64,000 nucleotides of DNA, from NCBI GenBank assembly GCA_914767885.1, contig CAJZBQ010000019.1, positions 150,457 through 214,456 on the forward strand, written 5' to 3'. Shown piece by piece: positions 23,169 to 33,234 of the stretch. The first letter of the stretch is position 1. Every line of letters starts with the position of its first letter. Under the pieces are notes generated by a model, which was not told the DNA's origin, searched no databases, and worked only from the letters and a program-made list of their open reading frames with translations. Position numbers and translations under genes: made by a program. This DNA is from Blepharisma stoltei. Taxonomy: Eukaryota > Ciliophora > Heterotrichea > Heterotrichida > Blepharismidae.

Positions 23169-26100
23169 TTATCAAATAGAAAAGCTAGATTGCAGACTCT
23201 TGCTCAATGGAGTGATGACCTTCTCTTTATTTATTGGTATAGTTGGAATTACTGTCCTTTTTGCAAGCTTTTCAGTAGTTTTTGGGATCTTCAGTCTTAC
23301 TGGTGAAGGTGTGTTAAGATTATCATAGTTTTCCTTTAGCACCTGCGATCCTTGTGTTCTATCCGTCTTTAAATCACTTTTATCTGTATCCTGGTACACA
23401 AAATCATTTTCCTCATTCAAGATTTCTCCTTCTTCCTCAAGCTGTTTTCTAGATCTTCTTGGGGATTCACTATACAGCGAGAACGTATTTGACCTCTTAT
23501 GCACAAATGTATTTGGTGAAAATATCCTATCTCTAGGAGAAATTAAAGCGCCAAGCAGCTTATGCGAATCTTCATCTTCACCTCTCCTTTCCTGAGTAAT
23601 AAACAGTCTTAAAAACTGGTCAATCATCATATACCCTCCTCCTACTCTGCAAACCAAGGACCCATTTTTAATAGAAACGCTTACTTTCTTATTCCCTCCG
23701 AACCCATAAACCCCTTCAGCAACTTTATTGAACTGGTTTTCTACGCCATAGTTTTTTAAATACTCAATAAATCTTTCATCAGCATTTTCAGACAGAAGTT
23801 TAGACTTAGACAAGGAAGAATCTCTAGGTGTGGTATCCCGTGACTTACTTTCTTTGAGCTTGATCTGCTGGAATTGTTCATAGTTTTTCTTTTTAGTCGT
23901 GGCTAATCTATCAGTCAAAATTTTTATTTGTTCTGCTTGCTGGCCAATATCGTCATAGCTTTGCCGCAATTTGTTGGAAAAAGTTGTGAGCTGGATTTTG
24001 AGCTCTTTATTTTCTTTTTCTTTTTCTTCAAGCTTAAAAGAAGTCTCTTTTAGCTGGAGGGATTCAACTTTGCTGGCTTGCAGCTTGACAGAATACTCAT
24101 TTTCTCTTTCTTCTAGGGTATTTTCAGTTTCTGCAATTTTCTTGTGGGAGTCTCTTAAGTCACTGTTTAGCCTGGAAATTTCATTTTCTAGGTACTTGGT
24201 GGAGGATGAGAGTTTTTCAGTGAAATTTTTGAGCTGCTCTTCATTTTGAGAAGAAGCTTGTTCAAGCTTCTCTTGGAGAAGTTTACGTTGGAACTCAGAC
24301 TCCTCAAATAGTTCTAGGACTTGATGGAGCCGTTCTTGTAGCTTGTTTGCAGAGTCCTTGCAGCTCGAAATTTCAAGTTTTTCTTTGAGCTCTTCTTTTT
24401 CATGTTCAGCGTTTTTCAGCCTCATGCTCAGTTCAGAAATTTTTTGTGTCATTTCTCCAATCTCTTTTTCTTTATTTTCTAGCTCATTGAGCATGCTTTT
24501 TTCTTTTTTCCCAATAGTGTCAACATATACTTCGAACTCTTGTGCCAGCTTATTTACCTGCTTTTCTAAATGCTCTCTTTGGTATTTTTCTTCTTTATAT
24601 AAAGTTTCAAAGGACCTTGCCTGCTTTTCGATATCATTTTTCACTTCTAAAAGTTGGTTATATTGTGATTTTAAGCTTTCTACCTGGAAGGTTATGTTAT
24701 CATTAGTCAGCTCTACACTGTCTTTGATTTTATCTGCGAATTCTTCTTGAAGCTTGGTTTCTAACTCTAATATCTTTGCACGCAATGATTTATTATTTTC
24801 CATTAAAAATTTGTTGGTAGGCTCTTGGGACTGCCTGAAGGAAAAGTAACTTAAAAGTGGCGTGGCAAACCACCTGCCCTATTAATAACTGTAGCCAGAC
24901 TGAGTTGGGGACTTTATGGAAGGGAGAGTAGAGTCTGGTGAGAGTTTAGGGGCGGGTGGTCTGTTGGAGCACAATGTCGGGCTGACCAATACAAACTCAC
25001 ATCAAGGATGAGGTTTTACCTCGGGGGATAATGGAACTTGTAAGTTGATGGGATAGCCTAGCAAGGGCCAGAGGACGTTCGCTTGGCCAATCGGGCAATT
25101 TTTCAGTGGATGCCAGCAGCTGTGCTTTGGCTACAAGTTCATTCTGGCTTATTGTCTGCCCAGAAAATTAATTATTCGAATTGTCGGATAGGGCAACCTT
25201 GCATGGTGGCCAGTACCCTTACTCTCGAGTGCAAGCCCTTGTCCAGAGCAAGCAGCACATTCCCTCAGGCCGTGCAATCGGACCAGCAAGCAAGAGGGTG
25301 AAGCGAACAAAGGGTGAAAATAGAAATGGCTGGCCGGGAACTGCTCTATAATGATCTAAGTTAAGCCTGCAGGAAAAGCGGGAAAAATCGTGATCAAGGA
25401 AAGAGCTTTGGTCACATTCAGTGACGTCTGGGACTGGAGTTAAAAAGGTAAACTGATTCATTGAAATTAACAGCCTTGGGGTTTGAGTTTGGGTAGGAAT
25501 CATTGTGATATAGTCCTCGCTTATACTGTCATATAAGGGGAGTCAGAGAGTTCCTTCTTGAGGAAGAACTGAAATGCCCATTGAAACGCTGCCTTCTGCT
25601 TTTTCATGGCCCACACCTTTGATTATAAAGCGGATTATTCCAAAGGATGGGATTTCAATTGTACTGTTTTCACAGTTTTCAACATGCAAGGGAGTCACGA
25701 CTTCGTGCAATCTGTCATCAATTGTAATGTAGCAGCCTAAGTTTTCGAAAGAAATAAAATTGTGATGTTGGCAGAAGGACTGCAAGGCTCACTCCCTATA
25801 GAGCAGATAGAGCCTATCCCAATATAGCTGAAAATAGTGCCTCTGTCACTTTTAAGGTAGGTCTAGGGTTCTGGGAAAATCTTGCCGAAAGAGAGAGTTT
25901 TGTTTCACCCTGAGGGTTTTCCTGTGCATGCCAGATAGGCTAGACAGGTTTTGTCTAATAAATTATCTCTGCTTGCTGGAATCATTGGGGAATCGTTTAG
26001 AAGGCGGCTCCTCCCTAAGGAGCTAATCCTTGGAAAGGTGGTTCATGTCAGAAATCCGAAATGGCAGCCTTCTTTTTTCTGATGTCCCTGGAGACTGCCT

Positions 26101-26441
26101 TTAGAGCCAAGCAGGTCAATACTAGTGGATAACTGCTTATGGCCATCTTAATTTTTAACTAATTAGCTAACTAAGTTTTCAATTAGTTCAGAAAATCCTT
26201 CTGTTTTGATTAGACTAATCTCAAGAGATTTTTTCATTTAAATTTTTAACGACTTTTCAAGTTACTCTAATATGCAACATCATTAAATTTTTAGATCAAA
26301 ATTCTCTAAATTAGCGAATTTGAATCTAAGTTTCTGATTAGCAATTTAAATAATTTATTATTCAAATTTATAAGAATATGCATGATTATTTCCGTATTTG
26401 AAAAGTGCTTGCTGTCATCTTATATATCATTGGGCATTCAT
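23169..26441 (-). CDS. Coiled-coil protein with N-terminal C2-like part and GAS2-related (GAR-like) C-terminal domain, two IESs
   Basis: Segments 26441-26373, 25800-25359 and 24853-23169 give 731 residues after removal of IESs of 572 and 505 bp; divisible by three. Exon 1 starts MNAQWYIRWQQALFKYG with TGA as Trp twice. The first 180 residues are a beta-rich module resembling a C2 domain (TIDDRLHEVVTPLHV, GTLWLPLYD, PRLLISMN); this assignment is tentative. Residues about 190-500 are a long coiled coil. Near residues 535-595 a GAR-like motif appears (KVAEGVYGFGGNKKVSV...VCRVGGGYMMIDQFL), as in GAS2-family microtubule binders. A cytoskeletal linker in the ciliate cortex is a reasonable guess. 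The final TGA TAA reads Trp-stop. Confidence 0.75.
24854..25358. mobile_element. IES, 505 bp, GC-rich interior
   Basis: TA at 24852-24853 and 25357-25358; excision joins CRLNL to SYFSFRQSQ in frame (the join HY-FSF at nearby TAs is also possible). The interior is GC-rich, with a part (25045-25145; TTGGCCAATCGGGCAA) similar to the dispersed sequence in IESs at 6765-6905 and 34235-34400 (family B). Confidence 0.75.
25801..26372. mobile_element. IES, 572 bp, carrying dispersed repeat family A
   Basis: TA at 25799-25800 and 26371-26372 (or the adjacent TA pair). Excision joins HAYSY to REWALQSFC. The part 25800-26150 is homologous to 36815-37145 inside the K+ channel IES: shared blocks include CTTGCCGAA, TGCCAGAT-GGCTAGA and GTCGGAAATCC-AAATGG. 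Confidence 0.75.
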
Positions 26442-27001
26442 AAGGCCAGATATAAAGCAAATTACGGAATTCTGCCTGAAAAGGAATAATAAATCAGTAA
26501 CGAAACTTATCAAAATTACCAATTAAATTATTTTTATTGATGCTTCAAAATATTTTTTATTCCTCTCTAATCCCCTCCTAAAAATTTCATAACACAGAGA
26601 TGATTACTTGTTTTATATATAGCAACTTTTATTTTTCAAAAAATCCTATTTTGAAAGCAAATTTTAAAATTTTTGTTTTAAAATTAAACAGAATTAACTA
26701 AAGATTTCATGACGATAATTATTATTCATATGTCAAAATATTTTTTCATAATAAAATTTTTTTGTCTGCTCACAGAGGGTCATTTTTACCTAAAAAATAA
26801 GAATTTCAATGGTTTTGCTCGCTCACGGAGCGGGAGAAGTTAGGTCTCTATACTTTATGAATGCTAAATCTAACTTTTGAGTTATTTTAGCCTCTATTTA
26901 TAGAATCTACACAAAATTATCCATTCAATCTATTATATGCAGTCTCACTAGCATTCACACAGACTCCTTCCTAAATTGCATATTGTATAGCTTATCTTAT
27001 A
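26442..27001. mobile_element. Intergenic region with a degraded MITE-family copy
   Basis: Between divergent genes. From about 26560 to 26865 it shares the body of the hairpin MITE family (AAATTAAACAGAATTA, ATTTCATGACGATAATTATTA) and ends with GCTCGCTCACGGAGCGGGAG, so it is a relic or an intact intergenic IES; the left end was not found. Confidence 0.6.
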
Positions 27002-29920
27002 ATGGAACTTAGCTCAAAAAGAGAAATTGCAGATGAGCAGACATCCTCTTTGGCGGTTCCAGACTCATCAGCCGTAGAAGTAAATCACGAGAAAAACGAT
27101 TCTGATCTCTTCTCAACAATTTTCGCTAACATTTCTGATCCAGAATCAATGCTTCAGAAATGCTTCGACGAAAAAGACCAAATTATGGAAGAAAGCTTCA
27201 AAAAAGTCCCAAAGCTCCACCCAATATGGGCAAAAATTGTTTCTGCAGCCAAATCTGTGGACAAAGAAAAAGAATTGTGGGACACTTTTTCAGAAAACGA
27301 GCTGCCCAATGACGAGTCATTAAAACTCAAAAACATTCTTTTTAGTTTTGGGCTCTTTAGCGAATTTCTCCAAATAGGCAATGTCAGCTGGGCCTTGACA
27401 GAGAAATTCCTGAATGTTTGGCAAGAGAATCTTCAGGATAAGGAATTGAGGGCTCATGCGAAGGCTTCTCAATTGCTGGCAGTATTTTTGTCGACATTGA
27501 AAACAACTGAGATTAACACAACTGGGTATTTTAGACAAATTTTTTCTGTAGTCCCTAACTCTACTAATTTATTAGCAAGCAAAATATTAGGGGCTCCTAC
27601 TTTTGGGAAAATTTAACCCTCATGGATTGTGTTAGAAATAATATTTAATTATTATAAAAATGAGATCTAAAGCTAATTTTATTTAATTAAGCAGTCTGCG
27701 TCCTTAGACATTAAATTTAGATCTCATCCAAAAATTCGAAATATTTTTGTAAAAATTTTAATATAGTTTTTTTAATAAAATTGACCCCTAGATTTTTTGA
27801 TCGCTAACAAGAGGGGGAGTAAAGTAAAGTCAGCAGAGCTATTGCAGACGATCACAAAAACTTTGATCAAAAAGGCTGATAATAAAAGATGTGAGTGGGC
27901 AATTTCTAGATTAGGGAGGATTGGCAAAGAAAAATCAGGATATTTTGTAGTCAACCAACTTTATAATTTTGCTAAAAAGAGCGATATCAGTCAAGAGCTG
28001 GTGCAAGACTCGCTTAACTCTCCATCCTTGATCGAGCGATTTTCATGTGGTCAAGCATAAAATAATCCCAACCTCACCTAAAATCTAACTACCTATGATC
28101 GAGTTATTTTCATCCCAATCTCACCGAAAATCTAACTACCTATCCTTGATAATAATGAATTTAGAGATTATGCAATATGATCGTAAATATACGGTTCTAG
28201 TGCAATTTATAACATAATTACTATACTCTATCTCTTATGTATAGCGCACAAAATATTTTATATAGAAAAAAATTATACAAACAAAGCATTTGGTACGATA
28301 AATATGGAGAGAATAAGCAATTGTTCGAGATAGGCATTTCACAAGACCAAAATTTGGCTGAATTCGCAAGGAAGATGATTTTAGTTGCACTAGGGCAGTT
28401 AGATAAAGAAAATTCAATTTTTGTTTACAAGCTGATTAAAGAGCTGAAAAACGAAAATTATCCAATTTTAGCTGGATTTATATCGAAGATTGATAAAATT
28501 AAAATTTCTGACTCAGAAGATGAGCGCTTAGGAAAAAGAAAGGCGAAGTCTTCAAGCCTAATTACACAATCCCAATTAGAAACACTAAAGCAGCTTGGTT
28601 TAGTTCTCGGTATTGAAAGTTTCTATCTTAATAACTTTTCCATTTGTGACCAGCTCACCGAACTAATAGCAGCCTTAATAAGCAATAAACCCAGCAAACA
28701 AAAAGAAGAAAATCCTTTAGACATGCTTTTCAATATGCTCTACAAAGAATACACAAAATCCGTTTCATACACAAGAGGGTTAATTAAAAAGACTTTCCAA
28801 GAATTTGTTGGTGAAATTTCAATGAATTTTGTTGACAAGCTCTGCTCACAAATACAAAGCAGGATGAATATTTCTGAAGAGATCTTGAAAAAGCCTTCAA
28901 AAGAAGAAAAAGTTGTTGAAAACTTATCTGAACTCAAGCCTGAAAATAGCGATAACTCACAAAAACAAATATGGATTAATACCCTTAGGAGCGATCTATC
29001 TCTGAGGGTATGCGATTTGATAGAAATCATTATCAAAAATACAGAAAACCACTCAATTTTACTAAAACTATACAAAACCCTCATAAAATGCTTCAAAGCA
29101 GCATTTAAAAGGAAAAAGAGAACTGGACTAGCAGAACGATACCACTATTTAATGGACGAAATTTCCAAAATTGAGCTGAATATTGATAAAAGTGAGACCA
29201 GCGATTTAGGAGGGATTTTTGCTGCAGCAGTAAAATGTGTTATGAGAGAAAAAAATCTAACTTTGTTCCCATCTTTGATTGAATTACGCTATTGTAGGGT
29301 CTAAAACAAATTATATACATAATTTTTTAATTTTATATGAATTTTGTCATTAAAGCTATTTCAAAAATTTGGAGAATAATTCAGTTAAGAATGGGAGAGT
29401 AAACAAATTTTTAGCCAAAACGCTTTTCAATTTGGTAAAAATTATAGACAAAGCCAACCATGAAGAAGCAACCCAAGTTGTAAACGACACAATCAGCAAT
29501 TATATGACTGCGAAAAATCCTAAATTGAGCTTAGATGTTCTGAGCGGAATTGTTTTAGCATTAAGCTTCGATAAGTATATTTTGAATCTATTGCACAATT
29601 ATGTCAAAACTGGAAAAGACCAGAAAAAGCGGCTTGAGACTCTTGAAATTTTAAAGAAAATTATCAAGTTATGGCCATATAATGACAAAGATGCAAAAAA
29701 ACTCTTCAGAGCTATAAAACAAATTTTAGATGAAAAAATAAAAAACAAGGAAAAGAATAAATTATTGAAAAATATTTTGGCAGCTCTATTTATTTACTCT
29801 AAAAAGACGACAGAAATGGAAGAATTTGGCAAGAGGTTTGAAAGAATAAAGCCAAAGTTATCAAACATCCCTTCACTATCTGGAATAATCTCACAAATAT
29901 CAAAGTCTAGTAAAATATAA
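27002..29920 (+). CDS. Pol5/MYBBP1A-like (DNA polymerase phi family) protein, split by three IESs
   Basis: Segments 27002-27599, 27822-28016, 28265-29259 and 29402-29920 give 768 residues, divisible by three. The N-terminal part fits the Pol5/MYBBP1A pattern of alpha-helical repeats: KLHPIWAKIV, an LWDTFSENEL block, SLKLKNILFSFGLFSEFL, LQDKELRAHAKASQLL. An acidic Ser/Asp/Glu stretch (KISDSEDERLGKRK) sits in the middle as in that family. Joins are CCT AAA GTA, CTT AGA AAA and CTA AAC AAA. Members act in rRNA synthesis in the nucleolus and are not polymerases despite the name. The family assignment is by pattern only; the second IES may end at 28243 instead. Confidence 0.65.
27600..27821. mobile_element. 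IES, 222 bp
   Basis: TA at 27598-27599 and 27820-27821. Right end GAGGGGGAGTA is that of the hairpin MITE family; the left end is TACTTTTGGG. Excision joins KILGAP to KVKSAELL. Confidence 0.7.
28017..28264. mobile_element. IES, 248 bp, with internal tandem duplication
   Basis: Left end TAACTCTCCATCCTTGATCG resembles the 269-845 element. Inside, AATCTAACTACCTAT and the text before it occur twice (about 28083-28133 and 28106-28152). Excision joins VQDSL to RKKLYKQSIW; ending at 28243 is also in frame. Confidence 0.65.
29260..29401. other. IES, 142 bp
   Basis: TA at 29258-29259 and 29400-29401, weak TIR (ACTTTGTTCCCAT / CTCTCCCATTCT). Excision removes a TAA and joins MREKNL to NKFLAKTLF. Confidence 0.75.
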
Positions 29921-31855
29921 ATTTTATTCTTCAGTCGTTAATAGTTTTCTTACTCCTCCTATTTTAAGCAAAGCAAAATTATCGAGCAAATCTTAGTTTT
30001 TTGGGAAGCTAACCCCTGAAAAAATATACATTAAATGGCGATGACTTCGACCAGTCCCTCCTGAGACGGTTCCGATGATGAATATCCGGGGATAGCAACA
30101 TCTGGCGACTCGAAGCAAGGGTCTTAAGCATAGAACCGCAGTTTTTTAGTCTTGGAGGCGATACCTCCAGCAAAGGATCCCTTAAATGGGCTATCTAGCC
30201 CAGTTATTGTCTGCGGACCCAACAGAGCAGCTACTACCACAAAGCAAGGAGTTTCAGCATGGATTCAGAGATACCAGAGATAGAAGTCTACTCAATTCGC
30301 TTAGGCCATCACACAGCTTCTAACGAAGCTGTGCAGAATGCCACTTATGGAGGTAGGGACTTTAAGCATGCAGCATTTATCTAATTTAATCGTAAAACCC
30401 TGAAAAAGCATCTTTATATAAAATGTTTTTATGTAAAATATTTAAATATATAAATTATTATCAATTATTTTAAAACAGCTTACTCATTCATGGAGCATTA
30501 ATTAATAAAGTAATTTCAATTCAGATACTATAAGTCAAATAGCATTCAAATTAAACTAATAAAGGCTATATTCAATCAATTTTTGCATTAATTTAGATAA
30601 ATAATTTATTCTATACTTTGCCCAAGACCAAACAACAAATTTTTATATTTTTTTATAAATATAATTATATTATAATTAAAGAGATTTCTAGCTAATTTTA
30701 TTGAATATTAGACAACTTGCTTTTAAACATCAATTTTATAAAAAAATCAATTAGATTTTATTTTCAAATATTTAAAATAAAACTTTTTTGGATAAAATAG
30801 CCTCACTTTAAGACCGAGCAAAAATTCTTGCTCACTCTTAAAGTGGTGAGAGTAAGATAATTGATGTCTATTTCCTATATAAATAAATTCAATGATTTAG
30901 ATCTGCATTAAAAACAATTATTTACTATTATTTTAAGTAAGTATTTAGTCGACCTCTTTTAAAATCAGCATTAAGTAAGCCAGCGTCAAAATTGCGAAAG
31001 AAGAGGGATTCATACTGTAAATAGAAAATAGCATGCCATAAACCATTTGCAAATAAATTATAAAACTTGGACTAAGAAAAAAATCACAGCAATCAATGCT
31101 TGAAATTTACTGACAATGTTATAAAGAAATCTTATTATAAAATCTGATTATATTCTGCTAAATAATCTGCCACAATCCAATTTTTGTGTAGAATGCTGCG
31201 ATTTAAATACAATAAACAAGTAAAACGATCTTATTCTAGATTTCTGATGTAAAAATTAAATAAAATTTGATAGAACTTATTAGATTTTAAAATTTGACTA
31301 CTACTAGTTATTATTTTTAAGTGATTCTTCCTTCAGCAGGATGCAAACCTAACCTTTTAACTTCCGATTGGTGCCGTCAGCAGTCCTCCTATCTAGCAAG
31401 CATTTCAGAAAACTAGCCAAAAGGGCCAGAAATTCTTTTTTGGACGGTTTGACCTATCCGAGCCTAAGTCCGCTCGCACTCCAGCTAGGATTCACCCTCC
31501 TCAGGTGTGCTAGGTAGTAAAAAAATATGTTTCCTAAATATCCTTAGGCCATATGCTGTAATTCATATTGGCATTGGATACGAGTCCACGTGGGAAACTA
31601 AACCTTATAATAGTAAATATCACGAAGGAGGAAGGGCTCACAGAGAGAACCATCCATACACAGCCATTTTATTATTGTTAAAATTTGACAATTTCATTAT
31701 AGATTGATAGGACTTGATGCTGTTGCTTATCTATTAAGAAGAGGAGCCTTAACTCTAATTTATAGAGCTTTTATGTGATAATAATTAAGTAAAATACAGT
31801 TTACCATTTAAGGCATATTCACAATACTGATTGTTTTAGCAAAGTATAAAAATTA
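29921..31855. other. Gene-free interval with a GC-rich structured block and repeat family C
   Basis: About 30036-30380 is GC-rich and predicted to fold: CACAGCTTC-TAAC-GAAGCTGTG (about 30312-30334) and TGGAGG-CGATA-CCTCCA (about 30152). About 30790-30850 is a hairpin-MITE fragment (GAGCAAAAATTCTTGCTC). About 31335-31690 is the second copy of repeat family C. No coding sequence is supported; the rest is A/T-rich. Confidence 0.55.
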
Positions 31856-33209
31856 ATGGAACCCAGAAAGACTAGACTCGACGTACCAACGAACAATAGC
31901 AGCGGATCGTTCCCAGAAGACTTCATAGGCAGGAGCTGGGATGGGACCAACAACACAACCAGGAGCAGCTCCCGATCAGATCTCATCCATGCATCAGTAT
32001 CTCAATGCCTAGCTCCACCCATTAAAAAACCCTACCAGCTCTTGCTTATTGAATAGAAATTAAAATTTATTTTAAATCGAAAATTATCCACTGAAAGCAT
32101 TTTTTTTTATATAATTTTAGTTTTAATATATCCTAGGCTTGGAGTGTCCAAAAATTTACCATGCATTCAATTAATAGCATATAACAATACACTATTCTTT
32201 AATAAATGGAGTAAGCGGAATTCTTGACGAAGAGCCTTCATTATCTTACAGTGAAGAGTTCGACCCAAATAACCCCGATTTTGAATTTTCCATCACAAAC
32301 GTTCCTTTCCTCTGCAGATCCAAATCAGGCAGCAAGAGAGCACAACAATTTATAGCACGAAGTCGACCAGAAGAAATCGAGCACATCGTAGAGGTCGTTT
32401 CCCCACATCTCGGCGAACTGATGTCAGACCTCTACGGAAACTATATGTGCCAGACTCTCTTTCAGAGCTGCTCCGCAAGGCAACGCCTAACCCTTCTGAA
32501 TGGAATGAAGGACGACCTAATTTCAGTCTCCAAGAACCCTCGAGGGACCCATTCCTTGCAGACTGTAATCCGTCTTGCCAGTCTGCCTGAAGAAGAAGCA
32601 GTCTACCAGCGAGCTTTCCAAGGCCATATTGTTCGTCTCTCCATGGAAACCAACGCTTCTCATGTAATTCAAAGTCTATTATCCACCCTCAAAAACCGTC
32701 ATTTTATCATCCGCGAAATCGTAGGCCACATCAGAGAGCTTGCACTAGACAAGCTGGGCTTATGTGTAATCAAAAAATGCGTCAACGATCCCCAAGTTTT
32801 CAATGAGCTGCTTGGCCAGGCCATTGTTCTGATGCAAGATCCATACGGAAACTACGCACTTCAGCATATGATTGATACTTGGCAAGAAGAGTGCTCTTTT
32901 CAAATCATTAATTGCATTAAAGGAAAAGTCGTGCAGCTTTGTATTCAGAAGTACTCGTCAAATGTAATGGAAAAGTGCTTGAAAGAGGAAAGAATGAGGA
33001 GGGAGATCATCAATGAACTCATAGCTGGCGGAAAAATTCAAGTCTTGCTAGGGTGTCCATATGGCTGCTACGTGCTGAGGACTGCTGCGCTTGAAGCTGA
33101 GCCTGAGCTCAGAGAGGGCTTAAGGAGAGCAATTACTGCAGTGATTCCTCAGATCCACCAGAAGAAGCTCAAGCCGCGATGGGATGAAATTTTATCTTAT
33201 CTTAGTTAA
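31856..33209 (+). CDS. PUF (Pumilio) RNA-binding protein, split by one IES
   Basis: Segments 31856-32011 and 32214-33209 give 383 residues. Removing the 202-bp IES joins SQCL to SGILDEEPSLS in frame. PUF repeats are visible by their RNA-contact triplets: GNYMCQTLF, NPRGTHSLQTVI, TNASHVIQSLL, DKLGLCVIKKC, DPYGNYALQHMI, QKYSSNVMEKCL and CPYGCYVLRTA, at least seven in all. The N-terminal extension is short and polar. PUF proteins bind 3' UTRs and repress or localise mRNAs. The protein is shorter than typical Pumilio outside the repeat array. It converges on TGS1 with 25 bp between stop codons. No introns. Confidence 0.92.
32012..32213. mobile_element. IES, 202 bp, with TIRs
   Basis: TA at 32010-32011 and 32212-32213. 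Ends TAGCTCCACCCATTAAA and complement TACTCCATTTATTAAA form clear TIRs. Excision restores the PUF frame. Confidence 0.88.
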
Positions 33210-33234
33210 GTATACTAATTCAAGTCCCTGATAT

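Noticed and set aside
25219-25503. Separate minus-strand gene of 94 residues
   Set aside because: Its upstream part is exon 2 of the coiled-coil gene and its downstream part is GC-rich repeat within the 505-bp IES.
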